Notes: generated by a model from the sequence alone, not told the origin. A stretch of 64,000 nt of DNA from Curvibacter microcysteis (GCF_028649455.1 NZ_JAQSIO010000001.1:992001-1056000), one strand, 5' to 3'; positions 50,011 to 64,000 are shown, counted from the stretch's first letter. Numbers and translations are program-made.

Positions 50011-50664
50011 TCAGGCGGGCTTCATCCAGATGATGCAGCGCTCCACCTCGAGCGTGGGCACCTGCAGTTGTTCCACGTGAAACACCGCCACATCGGCGGG
50101 CAAGGCTGCCAGCTCTTCGGCGGGGTGTTTGGCCTTCATGGCCAGCCAGACACTGCCCTCGCCCATCGCCGCGCGCGACCAAGTGACAAAGTCGGGCAAC
50201 GAGGCAAAGGCTCGGCAGCTGACCACATCAAACGGACCGGTGAGGTTTTCTACCCGAGCGTGTACGCCACGCAGGTTGGGCAGCTTCAGCTCCACCGCCA
50301 CCTGCTGCACAAAAGCGGCCTTCTTGGCCACCGTGTCCACGCAGCTGACGGCCAACTCGGGGCAGCAAATGGCAAACACCACGCCGGGCAAACCGCCGCC
50401 CGAGCCCACGTCCAGCAGGCGGCGCCCTGCCCCACCGAGGCTGGCCAAGTGGCGCTGCAGCGGCGGCACGGCCGCCAGGCTGTCGAGCAGATGGAGGTTG
50501 AGCATCTCGGCCGGATCACGCACCGAGGTCAGGTTGTAAACCTTGTTCCACTTCTGGATCAAGGCCATGTAGTCCAGCAGGTGGCCGACCTGGCCATCGC
50601 TCAGCGTCAGGCCCAGGGTGTTCAGGCCAGCGCGCAGCGCGGCTTCGTGCGGACGGGCGCTCAT
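50011..50664 (-). CDS. rsmG: 16S rRNA (guanine527-N7)-methyltransferase RsmG
   Basis: A 217-residue SAM enzyme (GidB) that methylates G527 in the 16S 530 loop; loss gives low-level streptomycin resistance in many bacteria. [20 protein letters not shown] is the family N-terminal signature, [18 protein letters not shown] is SAM motif I, and [13 protein letters not shown] is the conserved catalytic part. Its ATG overlaps the mnmG stop by 4 bases (ATGA), so translation is coupled. A one-mismatch parS site lies within its 3' part. Confidence 0.97.
   Translation of the reverse strand: MSARPHEAALRAGLNTLGLTLSDGQVGHLLDYMALIQKWNKVYNLTSVRDPAEMLNLHLLDSLAAVPPLQRHLASLGGAGRRLLDVGSGGGLPGVVFAICCPELAVSCVDTVAKKAAFVQQVAVELKLPNLRGVHARVENLTGPFDVVSCRAFASLPDFVTWSRAAMGEGSVWLAMKAKHPAEELAALPADVAVFHVEQLQVPTLEVERCIIWMKPA
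50069..50084. other. parS-like centromere site 1 (one mismatch)
   Basis: TGTTCCACGTGAAACA differs from the consensus TGTTTCACGTGAAACA at one base. It lies within rsmG, about 2.2 kb from parB. Confidence 0.75.
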
Positions 50665-52667
50665 GCGTTCACCGCCGTCTCCGGGGTGACGGCAGTGGCC
50701 ACGGCGTCGGCCGTGAAGCCTTTGAAGCCCCCCTTCTTCAGGTGGATCATCAACAAGGAGATGGCCGCCGGCGTCACGCCCGAAATGCGCGAGGCCAGAC
50801 CCAGGGTCTCGGGCCGGTGCTTGCTCAGTTTTTGCCGCACTTCAAACGACAAGGCCGTGACCTGACCGTAATCCAGCTCGGGTGGCAGGCGCAGGTTCTC
50901 GTAATGGGCGGCGCGCTGAACCTCGTCGCGCTGGCGGTCGATGTAGCCCGAGTACTTGGCGGCAATCTCGATTTGCTCCACCACGGGTTCGTACAAATCG
51001 CCCAGCACCTCGGGCAACACCGCCGTGGGCGCGGCCTCGCTGGCCACAGGCAGGTACTTGCCACCGTCCAGCGACATCAGGGCGGTGTAGCTCACATCCG
51101 GGCGGCGCAACAGGTCGGCCAGGTTGTATTCATGCTCGATGGACTTGCCCAGCACGCGCTCGGACTCAGCGGCCGGCAGGTTGCGCGGGTTCACCCAGGT
51201 GCCGCGCAGGCGCTCTGTTTCACGTGAAACAGCCTCCTGCTTGCGGCTGAAGGCGGCCCAGCGCTCGTCGTCGACCAGGCCCATGCGGCGACCGGCTTCG
51301 GTCAGGCGCATGTCGGCGTTGTCCTCACGCAGTTGCAAACGGAACTCGGCGCGACTGGTGAACATGCGGTAGGGCTCGGTCACGCCCTTGGTGATCAGGT
51401 CGTCCACCAGCACACCCAGGTAGGCCTCGTCGCGGCGCGGCAGCCAGGCGGCTTCGCCCCGGCATTGCAAAGCGGCATTGATGCCGGCGAACAGGCCTTG
51501 GGCAGCGGCTTCTTCGTAGCCCGTGGTGCCATTGATCTGGCCCGCAAAGAACAGGCCCTCGATCTGGCGCGTCTCGAAGCTGCTCTTGAGCGAGCGCGGA
51601 TCGAAGTAGTCGTACTCGATGGCATAGCCCGGGCGCAGGATGTGGGCGTTCTCCAGCCCCACCATGCTGCGCACCAGGTCGTACTGGATGTCAAACGGCA
51701 GGCTGGTGCTGATGCCGTTGGGGTAGTACTCGTGGGTGGTCAGACCTTCAGGCTCCAGGAAGATCTGGTGGCTGTCCTTGTCGGCAAAGCGGTTGATCTT
51801 GTCTTCCACGCTGGGGCAGTAGCGCGGGCCAATGCCTTCGATCTTGCCCGTGAACATGGGGCTGCGGTCAAAGCCGCTGCGGATGATGTCGTGCGTGCGC
51901 GCATTGGTGTGGGTGATCCAGCACGGCATTTGCTGCGGGTGCATGGACGCCTTGCCCATGAAGCTGAACACCGGCACCGGGCCTGGCAGGCCACCCGGCA
52001 CACCATCGCCGGGCTGTTCGGTGCATTTGCTGAAGTCGATGCTGCGGCCGTCGATGCGCGGCGGGGTGCCGGTTTTCAGGCGGCCTTGCGGCAGCTTCAA
52101 CTCCTTGAGGCGCGCCGACAGCGTGACCGCCGGCGGATCACCCGCGCGGCCAGCGGCGTAGTTGTTCAGACCGACGTGGATCTTGCCATCCAGGAAGGTG
52201 CCTGCCGTCAGCACCACCGTGCGAGCGCGGAAGCGGATGCCCACCTGGGTCACCGCGCCCACCACGCGCTTGCCTTCGACCATCAGGTCGTCCACCGCCT
52301 GCTGGAACAGCCACAGATTGGGCTGGTTCTCCAGGCGTTGGCGGATCGCCGCTTTGTACAGAATGCGGTCGGCCTGGGCACGGGTGGCGCGCACAGCCGG
52401 GCCCTTGGAGCTGTTGAGGATGCGAAACTGAATACCGCCCTCATCCGTGGCCAAGCCCATGGCGCCACCCAGGGCGTCCACTTCCTTGACCAGGTGGCCT
52501 TTGCCAATGCCACCAATCGAGGGGTTGCAACTCATCTGCCCCAGGGTCTCGATGTTGTGCGAGAGCAGCAGGGTTTTGCAGCCCATGCGGGCAGCGGCCA
52601 GGGCCGCCTCGGTGCCGGCATGGCCTCCGCCGACGACGATGACATCGAATTCTTGTGGGTACAACAT
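50661..52667 (-). CDS. mnmG: tRNA uridine-5-carboxymethylaminomethyl modification enzyme MnmG
   Basis: A 668-residue FAD enzyme (GidA) that with MnmE forms cmnm5U at the tRNA wobble position. [20 protein letters not shown] is the FAD fold; [20 protein letters not shown] and [20 protein letters not shown] are family signatures; the helical MnmE/tRNA-binding domain covers the last 200 residues. ATG 52667 fits; the in-frame GTG at 52709 is less likely. E. coli MnmG has 629 residues; the extra is spread in loops. A perfect parS lies inside the gene and rsmG follows directly. Confidence 0.97.
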   Translation of the reverse strand: MLYPQEFDVIVVGGGHAGTEAALAAARMGCKTLLLSHNIETLGQMSCNPSIGGIGKGHLVKEVDALGGAMGLATDEGGIQFRILNSSKGPAVRATRAQADRILYKAAIRQRLENQPNLWLFQQAVDDLMVEGKRVVGAVTQVGIRFRARTVVLTAGTFLDGKIHVGLNNYAAGRAGDPPAVTLSARLKELKLPQGRLKTGTPPRIDGRSIDFSKCTEQPGDGVPGGLPGPVPVFSFMGKASMHPQQMPCWITHTNARTHDIIRSGFDRSPMFTGKIEGIGPRYCPSVEDKINRFADKDSHQIFLEPEGLTTHEYYPNGISTSLPFDIQYDLVRSMVGLENAHILRPGYAIEYDYFDPRSLKSSFETRQIEGLFFAGQINGTTGYEEAAAQGLFAGINAALQCRGEAAWLPRRDEAYLGVLVDDLITKGVTEPYRMFTSRAEFRLQLREDNADMRLTEAGRRMGLVDDERWAAFSRKQEAVSRETERLRGTWVNPRNLPAAESERVLGKSIEHEYNLADLLRRPDVSYTALMSLDGGKYLPVASEAAPTAVLPEVLGDLYEPVVEQIEIAAKYSGYIDRQRDEVQRAAHYENLRLPPELDYGQVTALSFEVRQKLSKHRPETLGLASRISGVTPAAISLLMIHLKKGGFKGFTADAVATAVTPETAVNA
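51216..51231. other. parS centromere site 2 (perfect)
   Basis: TGTTTCACGTGAAACA, exact match to the universal bacterial parS palindrome, located inside mnmG, 3.4 kb from parB. Confidence 0.95.
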
Positions 52668-52975
52668 GGTGGGTGCGGGGCTCGTGAAGCCCAAGACAGA
52701 CGAGGCCACTGCAAAGGCTTGCAGCGGAGGGCCGGAGGCCCGAAAGCCTGGATTTTACCGGGGCTGCCCCGCCAGCGCGAATCACCCGCCAAAACCCCGC
52801 CCCCAGTGCGGCCCGCCAGGGCTGCAGCGTGTCGGCCTCACAATGGCGGCCATGACGATTTCCGCCCTGCCCTGCGCACCTGCGCCTCGCCAACGCCCGC
52901 CCCAAGCTGGTCAGAGACCGCACGCCACCAGCCCCGTGTTTCACGTGAAACACCCACACCCTCCGGAGGCTTGAG
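52668..52975. promoter_or_regulatory. mnmG upstream region with parS site 3
   Basis: A 308-bp gap holding the divergent promoters of mnmG and the YkgJ-type gene. The only clear element is the perfect parS at 52939-52954. A GGCCTCCGGCC-type short dyad lies near 52728-52740. I see no DnaA boxes and no convincing -35/-10 pair. Confidence 0.5.
52939..52954. other. parS centromere site 3 (perfect)
   Basis: TGTTTCACGTGAAACA, exact parS, 22 bp upstream of the ATG at 52976. ParB loading here could influence expression of that gene. Confidence 0.95.
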
Positions 52976-53171
52976 ATGGATTGCCGACCTGGCTGCGGGG
53001 CCTGCTGCACCGCCCCCTCCATCAGCAGCGCCATCCCCGGCATGCCGCAGGGCAAGCCCGCCAACACACCTTGCATCCAGCTGGGCCCGGACAAGCGCTG
53101 CCTGATCTTTGGCCACCCTGAGCGCCCTGCTGTCTGCGCCCAACTTCAACCCTCGGCCGAGATGTGCGGCC

Positions 53172-57011
<3,840 letters not shown>

Positions 57012-57015
57012 GGTC

Positions 57016-57941
57016 TCAATCGCTGCGGATCGCTGAAGAGGGGTGAGGCAGGTCTTCGGCGCCCAGGCCGAAGCGGTTCAAGAGCTGCACATGCGCGGCT
57101 TGGCCCAACCAGGCCGCCTGGGCCTGATTCCAACGCGCTTGCAACGCACGGTCCTCGGGGTGGAAGGCAAACGCCACCCGATCGGCATCGGGGGCACAAG
57201 GGCCGGGGCTGCTCAGGGCGGCGGCCAGGGGCGCGGGCCCATCGCCATGAGCTGGCAAGGCCAACAAGCGGCCCGAAGGCTCAGCCGCCAGGAGACGCAC
57301 GGTGGGCCAAGACAAAGCCAGCGCGGGCGCCAGCCCTTGCAAGACCGCCAGCTGGCCCGACTTCGCATCGGGCAGGGCCAGCAACTCGCCCCGGCTGGCC
57401 AGGCGACTGGCCTCGACCGAGCCCTGCACCACCGCAATGCGAAAGCCATGCTGGTCGAGCATGTCCTCGTAGCGCCCCCCCAGGCGCAAGGGGTTGTCGC
57501 GGCGCACCAACCAGCCCGGGCGCACGCACAAGGAGGGGTCAGAGAACAGCACCTGCCGGCTGCGCTCCGGGGTGATGAACAAGCCCGAGGCCACCACATC
57601 GAAGCGGCGCGCACGCAAGCCGCTGATCAGCTTGTCAACCTCGGTGTGCACCCACTCAATGGGTGGCAAGCCTGCCGCTGCGGCAATCAGGCGGGCCGAC
57701 TCGGGTGACTCGCCCGTGACCTCGCCGCGGGGCCCCAGGTCGGCATAGGGCGCCTCCAGCGCGTAACCCACCCGCAGCACCCCGGCCGCCTCCACGCGCT
57801 GCACCGAACCGTCGTGCCACAGCCGCCAGGCCCCCAGCATGGCGAGGGCGGCCACCACCAGCAAGAAAGCCCAGCCCCACAGCCGCCCAGGTCCCGCCGT
57901 TGCCGCCAAGGGCCGGGACGCCTCCAGGCCCGGCCCGCGAC

Positions 57942-57945
<4 letters not shown>
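57016..57945 (-). CDS. Membrane-anchored periplasmic solute-binding (SBP_bac_3) sensor protein
   Basis: A 309-residue protein with one N-terminal helix (RLWGWAFLLVVAALAMLGAW) and no clear cleavage site, then a type II periplasmic binding domain (LRVGYALEAPYADLGPRGEV, RFDVVASGLFITPERSRQVL, AVVQGSVEASRL). It looks like an anchored receptor of the amino-acid binding type. Start: TTG 57945, whose TTGA overlaps the stop of the HD-GYP gene by three bases and follows a perfect AGGAGG at 57952-57957. It is between the HD-GYP gene and the hybrid kinase gene in one operon, so it likely senses a ligand for that kinase rather than feeding a transporter. Confidence 0.82.
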
Positions 57946-59102
<1,157 letters not shown>

Positions 59103-59135
59103 GAGTTTCTCCCCGAGTGTGATAGTTGTCGATTC

Positions 59136-59158
59136 ATTATGGGTGTCTGCGCCTACTC
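59136..59158 (-). promoter_or_regulatory. Candidate promoter of the HD-GYP/kinase operon
   Basis: On the minus strand TTTCAG, a 16-base spacer and CATAAT (59136-59141) lie about 35 bp before ATG 59102. The -10 is good, the -35 weak. Confidence 0.35.
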
Positions 59159-59234
59159 TGAAAAGCAGGGTCACACCAATACAGTCGTACATTGATAAAA
59201 ACCGACCGTCTTGATCAAGCCCCGTTCCAAGCCC

Positions 59235-60521
59235 TCAAGACCCCTGCGGCAAAGGCTGCTGGCGCCAGGCCAAGCCGGCCCCCAGCCACAAGGCCAGGGC
59301 TGAAAACACCAGGCCGCGCAACAAGCCGCCAGGCCCGTCGGCGATCCAGCCCACCGCCGTGGGCCCCAGGATCTGCCCCGCCGCAAACACCACCGTGAAC
59401 GCCGTGATGCCCGCCCCCCACAGCGGCGCGGGCAGGTTGTGCCGCACCAGGGCCGTGGTCGACGCCACCACCGACAAGAACACCCCGCCAAACAACAGCC
59501 CCGAGGCCAGCAAGGCCGGCCACCAATCGGTGCACACCGGGATGATGGCCGCCACGCCCAGCAAGGCGTTCAAAGTGGCGAGCGCGCCACCGCCCCGGGC
59601 CCGGTCCAGCAAACCCGCCCACAGCCGGGACGACGCCAGCACCGCCAAGCCCAGCAAGGCATAGAACAGCGTGATGCGCGGCGCCGCCACGCCTTGCTCG
59701 CGCAGCAGCGCCACCACAAAAGTCATGTAGCCGATGTAGCCCACGCCAAAAGCGGTGTAGCCCAGCAAGGCCGGCGCCAGCGGCCGCCAGTCCAGCCGTG
59801 GCGGGCGGGGGGCCGAGGCCGCTGCGGGTGGCAGCAGTTGCGCCAGGCGACGGGCCGGCCAGGCCAGCACCCCGCTGGCCAACACACTGGCCAAAGCCAG
59901 CGCCCACCAGGCATAGCGCCAGGCATGGGCCTGCGCCGCAGCGGCGTCCAACACCACCGGCACCAGGAAGGCCGACAACACAATGCCAAAGCCCGTGCCC
60001 CCGTAATAAAGCCCGAGCAACCAGCCCGCCCGGCGCGGCTGCAAAGCCCCCAGCCGGGCCGCCAGCAAGCCACCCGCGACAAACACCAGGGCGCTGGCCG
60101 CGCCCGCCAACAGGCGCTGCAGCAGCAAGGGCCCCGCCTCGGTGACCCAGCCACTCCAGGCCATGAAGCCGCTGGCCAGCAGCGCCCCGCCCAGCAGCAG
60201 CCGAGCGGGCCCATGGCGGCGCAACAGCGCCGGCATGGCCAGGGCGCCGAGCAAATAACCCAGGGCATTGGCGGTGTTCATGCCGCCCGCCAGCGCGTAA
60301 GACCAGTCCAGGTCGGCGCGCATGGTGGGCAGCAACAGCCCATAAGAAAACCGCGTGATGCCCAGCGACACCGCCGCCCCCAGCGACAAGGCCAAAGCCA
60401 GCGCGGTGGCAGGCAGGGAGGGGTCGCCCGTGGGGCCGAGGCCGGGGTCGGGGGCGGGTGCGGAGGTGGGCACAGCGGCAGCGGCTGGCGCCGCCCCGGG
60501 CACCGCGGGGGATGAGGCCAT
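59235..60521 (-). CDS. MFS transporter, YbfB/YjiJ type
   Basis: A 428-residue major facilitator protein with 12 hydrophobic helices. ALSLGAAVSLGITRFSYGLL and LLPTMRADLDWSYALAGGMN are the family's N-terminal signature; GLLYYGG-like GWLLGLYYGGTGFGIVLSAF and FGVGYIGYMTFVVALLREQG follow. The N-terminal 40 residues are Ala/Pro-rich and may be disordered. ATG 60521 has GGAGA just upstream. Substrate is unknown; this branch is often annotated as an exporter. It is divergent from the NemA-like reductase gene across a 240-bp region that holds an 8-bp-arm dyad, so both may answer the same electrophile or xenobiotic signal. Confidence 0.88.
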   Translation of the reverse strand: MASSPAVPGAAPAAAAVPTSAPAPDPGLGPTGDPSLPATALALALSLGAAVSLGITRFSYGLLLPTMRADLDWSYALAGGMNTANALGYLLGALAMPALLRRHGPARLLLGGALLASGFMAWSGWVTEAGPLLLQRLLAGAASALVFVAGGLLAARLGALQPRRAGWLLGLYYGGTGFGIVLSAFLVPVVLDAAAAQAHAWRYAWWALALASVLASGVLAWPARRLAQLLPPAAASAPRPPRLDWRPLAPALLGYTAFGVGYIGYMTFVVALLREQGVAAPRITLFYALLGLAVLASSRLWAGLLDRARGGGALATLNALLGVAAIIPVCTDWWPALLASGLLFGGVFLSVVASTTALVRHNLPAPLWGAGITAFTVVFAAGQILGPTAVGWIADGPGGLLRGLVFSALALWLGAGLAWRQQPLPQGS

Positions 60522-60647
60522 GGGGAGTGTCTCCGTCCGCCGTGTTGGCGGTTCTTGTGCCACCACTGTAGGGCCTGCCGCGCCAGCCCGCTCACCGCGG
60601 GTGACACGCCGGTGGCGGCGCCGAGGCGACAGGCCCCTGCCTAGCAC

Positions 60648-60669
60648 CTTGTGCATGATCTTGCACAAG
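60648..60669. promoter_or_regulatory. Dyad CTTGTGCA-N6-TGCACAAG
   Basis: Perfect 8-bp arms with TGATCT in the centre, 93 bp upstream of the nemA-like start and 127 bp from the MFS start. A likely operator for the divergent pair; no regulator gene is adjacent. Confidence 0.5.
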
Positions 60670-60761
60670 CGAGCTCTTTCACGGCGGGCTACGCTGTGCC
60701 CTGGAGTTTGAGCGTCCCATCCCCATCTGCTCAACCACTGTTTCTCAGGAACCCTTTTCCC

Positions 60762-61859
60762 ATGACCACTCTGTTCGATCCCGTCCAAGCCGGCAGCCTG
60801 CACCTGGCCAACCGCATCGCCATGGCCCCGCTGACGCGCAACCGCGCCCCAGGCGCCGTGCCCGCGGCCATCACCGCCACCTACTACGCCCAGCGCGCCA
60901 GCGCCGGCCTGCTGATCACCGAAGCCACCGCCATCAGCCACCAAGGCCAGGGCTATGCCGACGTGCCCGGCCTGTACGCACCCGAGCAGATCGAAGGCTG
61001 GAAGAAAGTCACCTCGGCCGTGCACGCGGCCGGCGGCAAGATCGTGGTCCAGCTGTGGCACGTGGGCCGCGTCTCGCACACCGACCTGCAACCCCACAAC
61101 GGGGCTCCCGTCGCGCCCTCGGCCCTCCGCGCCAACACCAAGACCGTGCTGATCAAGGACGGCGTGCCCGGCTTTGTCGACACCTCCACCCCGCGCGCGC
61201 TTGAACTCAGTGAGCTGCCCGGCATCGTCGAAGACTACCGCCTGGCCGCCCGCGCCGCCATCGAGGCTGGCTTTGACGGCGTGGAAATCCACGCCGCCAA
61301 CGGCTACCTGATCGACCAGTTCCTCAAGACCGGCAGCAACCAGCGCACCGACACTTACGGCGGCTCCATCGAGAACCGCGCCCGCCTGCTGCTCGAAGTC
61401 ACGCGCGCCATCACGGCCGAAATCGGTGGCGACAAGACCGGCATCCGCCTCTCGCCCGTGACCCCGGCCAACGACGTCATCGACGCCGACCCGCAGCCCC
61501 TGTTCGAGTACGTGCTGCGCGAGCTGGCCCCGCTGGGCCTGGCCTATGTGCACGTCATCGAAGGCGCCACCGGCGGCCCGCGCGAGCTGGCCGACCGCCC
61601 CTTCGACTACGTCGCCGCCAAGACCGCCTACCGCAGCGCCGGTGGTCAGGCCGCCTGGATGGTGAACAACAGCTACACCCGTGAACTGGCCGACGCCGCC
61701 GTGGCCGCGGGCGCCGACATCGTGGCCTTTGGCCGCCCCTTCATCGCCAACCCCGACCTGGTGGAGCGCCTGCGCCGCAACGGCCCCTACAACGAAGGCA
61801 ACCGCGCCACCTACTACGGCGGCGGCGAAGCGGGTTACACCGACTACCCCACGCTGTGA
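60762..61859 (+). CDS. nemA: Old yellow enzyme, N-ethylmaleimide reductase type
   Basis: A 365-residue FMN-binding ene-reductase (length equals E. coli NemA). LFDPVQAGSLHLANRIAMAP opens the barrel; ATYYAQRASAGLLITEATAI binds FMN; VVQLWHVGRVSH, VEIHAANGYLIDQFLKTGSN with the substrate-binding His and Asn, NQRTDTYGGSIENRARLLLE and DIVAFGRPFIANPDL are the family motifs. It reduces electrophilic alkenes, nitro compounds or methylglyoxal with NAD(P)H. ATG 60762 opens the domain directly. It is divergent from an MFS transporter and has a possible operator between. Confidence 0.94.
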   Translation: MTTLFDPVQAGSLHLANRIAMAPLTRNRAPGAVPAAITATYYAQRASAGLLITEATAISHQGQGYADVPGLYAPEQIEGWKKVTSAVHAAGGKIVVQLWHVGRVSHTDLQPHNGAPVAPSALRANTKTVLIKDGVPGFVDTSTPRALELSELPGIVEDYRLAARAAIEAGFDGVEIHAANGYLIDQFLKTGSNQRTDTYGGSIENRARLLLEVTRAITAEIGGDKTGIRLSPVTPANDVIDADPQPLFEYVLRELAPLGLAYVHVIEGATGGPRELADRPFDYVAAKTAYRSAGGQAAWMVNNSYTRELADAAVAAGADIVAFGRPFIANPDLVERLRRNGPYNEGNRATYYGGGEAGYTDYPTL

Positions 61860-61930
61860 GGCGCTGAACCCGGGCCCGCCCGGGCCGGGCGCGGTGCAGC
61901 GCGCCTGTTCAGCAGCCGCCTGAGGCAGAA

Positions 61931-61974
61931 TTCAGACCATCGGGTTCAGGTCTGATTCAGCTGCAGGTGTTCAG
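61931..61974 (+). promoter_or_regulatory. Four TTCAG direct repeats upstream of the two-component pair
   Basis: TTCAG at 61931, 61945, 61956 and 61970, spaced 14, 11 and 14 bp. Direct half-sites about one helical turn apart are typical of OmpR-family binding, so this may be an autoregulatory site of the regulator starting at 62002. Confidence 0.5.
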
Positions 61975-62001
61975 ATCCAGGGCCCCAACCAAAGGCGTTG
62001 T

Positions 62002-62673
62002 GTGAGACTGCTGCTGATCGAAGACGATGCCCCCCTGGCCGAGGCCCTGAGCGCCTATCTGCGCGGCAAGGGCTTTGTGGTGGACACCGCCGCCACCCTG
62101 GCCCAGGCACGGGCCGCCCTGCCTGCCGCCCACTGGGGCGCGCTGCTGCTGGACCTGCACCTGCCCGACGGCGACGGCCTGAGCCTGCTGCCCCTGCTGC
62201 AGCGCCAGCACCCGGGCTGCAGCGTCATCGTCCTGACCGCGCGCGACCAAATCACCGACCGCATCCGTGGCCTGGACGCAGGCGCTGACGACTACCTGGT
62301 CAAACCCTTTGATGCCGACGAGCTGCTGGCCCGGCTGCGCGCCGTCGAGCGCCGGCGCGGCGGTGGTGGCCAACATGGCGCGGTGCTGCAACTGGGCAAC
62401 CTGACCATCGACCTGGCGCGCGACCGCGTGCTGCTGGACGGCCTGGCGGTTGAACTCACGGCCAAGGAGTGGGCCTTGCTGCGCGTCATGGCCAGCCGCC
62501 CGGAACGCATCCACAGCCGAGACAGCCTGCTCGACGCCCTCTACGGCTTTGACGACGAGACCGACAGCAACACGCTGGAGGTGTTCATCAGCAAGCTGCG
62601 CCGAAAAATCGGGCGCGAACGCATCCAGACCCTGCGCGGCCTGGGCTACCGCCTGGCGGGCAGCCCCACATGA
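62002..62673 (+). CDS. OmpR-family response regulator (QseB/PmrA/TctD-like)
   Basis: A 223-residue regulator. The receiver domain has LLLIEDDAPLAEALSAYL and LLLDLHLPDGDGLSLLPLL with the phospho-Asp, TARDQ and the lysine of DYLVKPFDADEL. The winged helix at 125-220 has LTAKEWALLRVMASRPERIH and SNTLEVFISKLRRKIGRERI. GTG 62002 is chosen because it begins the first strand (MRLLLIEDD). It overlaps the downstream kinase by ATGA, so the two are translationally coupled and almost certainly a cognate pair. Target genes unknown. Confidence 0.93.
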   Translation: MRLLLIEDDAPLAEALSAYLRGKGFVVDTAATLAQARAALPAAHWGALLLDLHLPDGDGLSLLPLLQRQHPGCSVIVLTARDQITDRIRGLDAGADDYLVKPFDADELLARLRAVERRRGGGGQHGAVLQLGNLTIDLARDRVLLDGLAVELTAKEWALLRVMASRPERIHSRDSLLDALYGFDDETDSNTLEVFISKLRRKIGRERIQTLRGLGYRLAGSPT

Positions 62674-64000
62674 ACACCGCCCCGCCCCGCGCGCCCAGCC
62701 TGGTCACCCGGCTCAGCCGCCCCCTGGTGCTGTGGGTCAGCGCCCTGTGGCTGCTCACCGCCCTGGGCACCACCTGGTATGTGCGCACCGAGGTCAATGA
62801 CGTCTACGACAGCGCCCTGTCCGAAAGCGCCTGGCGCCTGCTCGACCTGGTCAACCATGAACTCGCCGAACACGGCGCCGGCCTGGTGCTGGGCGAGGCG
62901 CCGCCCCAACGCAGCCAGGACTTCCCGCTGCACCTGGAGCCACACCACCTGATCTACCAAATCACCAGCCCCGATGGCGTGCTGCTGCTGCGCTCCGGTG
63001 ACGCCCCCGCCCAGGTGCTGGCGCCCAGCGTGCGCTACGGCTTTTCAGAGCAAGGCGACTGGCGCGTCTTCAGCCTGACCCACCCCGTCAGCCAGGCCCG
63101 CATCCATGTGGCCGACGCGCTGGCCCACCGGCGCCACACCCAGCTCGACATCGTGCTGTCGCTGATGCTGCCCCTGCTGGGCCTGCTGCCGCTGCTGGCG
63201 CTGCTGATCCGCCACATCACCCGCCGGGAGCTGGCCAGCGTGGCGACGCTGGCCGACCAGATCCACGAGCGCAGCGACCGCAACCTCAGCCCCCTGTCCA
63301 GTGCCGGCCTGCCCGCCGAACTGCTGCAGATCACCGAGCGCAGCAACCACCTGCTGCAGCGCCTGGCCGGCGCCCTGGACACCGAGCGCGCCCTGGCCGC
63401 CAACGCCGCCCACGAGCTGCGCACCCCACTGGCCACCGCGCGGCTGCGCCTGCAAGGCCTGCAAGACCTGATCGGCCAACAACCCGACGCCGTGCTGCGC
63501 CAGGAACTGCAAAAAGCCCAGGACGCCCTGGCCCAGCTGAGCCGGCGCACCGAGAAGCTGCTGCAGCTGTCGCGCGCCGAATCAGGCGCCGCGCTGGCGC
63601 GCGAGCCCGTGCCCCTGAGCCCGCTGGCCGCTGCCGTGGCGCAAGAGTTCTGGCTCGACCCCACCCTGATGGACCGGCTGCAACTGGAAGTGCCCGAGGA
63701 CGGCGAGGCCATCGCCCTGGGCGACGCCGACGCGCTGGCCATCGTGCTGCGCAACCTGCTGGAAAACGCCGTGCGCTATGCCCCGCAAGGTCCGATCGTG
63801 CTCCGTGTGGGCCTGCCCGCGCGCTTGAGCGTGCGCGACCACGGCCCCGGCATCGCGCCCGAGCACCAGGCCGAACTGCTGCGCCGCCACCAACAAGGCC
63901 AACCCAACGCCGACGCGCTGGCGGCGGCCGGTGCGCGCCGCCCTCCTCAGCCCGGCTATGGCCTGGGCCTGTCCATCGTCAGCACCATCGTCGAGCGCCA
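62670..64000 (+). CDS. Sensor histidine kinase, cut by window end
   Basis: At least 443 residues of a kinase paired with the preceding regulator (ATGA overlap). Helix 1 (LVLWVSALWLLTALGTTWYV) and helix 2 (IVLSLMLPLLGLLPLLALLI) enclose a periplasmic domain of about 130 residues. NAAHELRTPLATARLRLQGL is the HisKA phosphorylation site, NLLENAVRYAPQG the N box, VRDHGPGIAPEHQ the G1 box and GYGLGLSIVSTIVER the G2 box, right at position 64000. The arrangement fits QseC/TctE/PmrB-type kinases with a 2CSK-like N-terminal sensor. Only the last few residues should be missing. Confidence 0.92.
   Translation, partial: MNTAPPRAPSLVTRLSRPLVLWVSALWLLTALGTTWYVRTEVNDVYDSALSESAWRLLDLVNHELAEHGAGLVLGEAPPQRSQDFPLHLEPHHLIYQITSPDGVLLLRSGDAPAQVLAPSVRYGFSEQGDWRVFSLTHPVSQARIHVADALAHRRHTQLDIVLSLMLPLLGLLPLLALLIRHITRRELASVATLADQIHERSDRNLSPLSSAGLPAELLQITERSNHLLQRLAGALDTERALAANAAHELRTPLATARLRLQGLQDLIGQQPDAVLRQELQKAQDALAQLSRRTEKLLQLSRAESGAALAREPVPLSPLAAAVAQEFWLDPTLMDRLQLEVPEDGEAIALGDADALAIVLRNLLENAVRYAPQGPIVLRVGLPARLSVRDHGPGIAPEHQAELLRRHQQGQPNADALAAAGARRPPQPGYGLGLSIVSTIVER

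Overview
The window is high-GC, gene-dense bacterial chromosome, almost certainly Betaproteobacteria, Burkholderiales, probably family Comamonadaceae. The support is a Burkholderia-type porin, a Bug (tripartite tricarboxylate) binding protein, DUF4148 proteins, a GTP-dependent PEP carboxykinase and the chromosomal block mnmG-rsmG-lysE-like-parA-hydrolase-parB with three parS-like sites. The genus is inferred, not proven. I saw no tRNA, rRNA, CRISPR array, insertion sequence or prophage. No DnaA-box cluster was seen, so oriC itself is probably outside although this block usually lies near it.

Layout. 1-8.3 kb: end of a GGDEF cyclase, recQ, an Aer-like chemoreceptor, threonine deaminase, a 48-residue membrane peptide and pckG. 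8.3-22 kb: regulators and their targets (LysR; an 1120-residue SARP/cyclase-like/AAA regulator followed by a Bug protein; two TetR; ArgP-like LysR divergent from dadA; TetR divergent from a porin), plus a metallophosphoesterase and a universal stress protein behind an FNR-like box. 22-33.8 kb: envelope and division genes (ElyC-like, PAP2, M14 amidase-like, minCDE), a DMT transporter, acetoacetyl-CoA synthetase carrying an in-frame repeat insertion, an HDOD protein and a uracil permease. 33.9-43.3 kb: periplasmic SodC, two orphan amino-acid binding proteins, Asp/Glu racemase, a second DadA-like flavoenzyme, LysR regulators, a PduO-type adenosyltransferase and a D-lactate dehydrogenase-like enzyme. 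43.4-46.9 kb: three tandem DUF4148 genes, an alginate-lyase-like secreted protein and a membrane methyltransferase. 46.9-53.2 kb: parB, parA, rsmG, mnmG and parS. 53.2-59.1 kb: a three-gene signalling operon (HD-GYP response regulator, anchored periplasmic binding protein, 1279-residue hybrid kinase). 59.2-64 kb: MFS transporter, NemA-like reductase and an OmpR/kinase pair cut by the window end.

Themes. Amino-acid catabolism recurs (ilvA, two DadA-like enzymes, racemase, LysE-like exporter, ArgP-like regulator, amino-acid binding proteins). Cyclic-di-GMP turnover appears at both ends (GGDEF, HD-GYP). The most unusual items are a 75-bp interspersed repeat translated inside acetoacetyl-CoA synthetase, with a second copy about 7.6 kb away; an alpha/beta hydrolase whose nucleophile serine is glycine, translationally coupled to a periplasmic M14 peptidase; the large cyclase-like regulator; the three-gene signalling operon with a TTG start on a perfect Shine-Dalgarno; and a GGGTTAACCC dyad placed 45-50 bp upstream of unrelated start codons. 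All functional calls come from reading motifs, with no database search.
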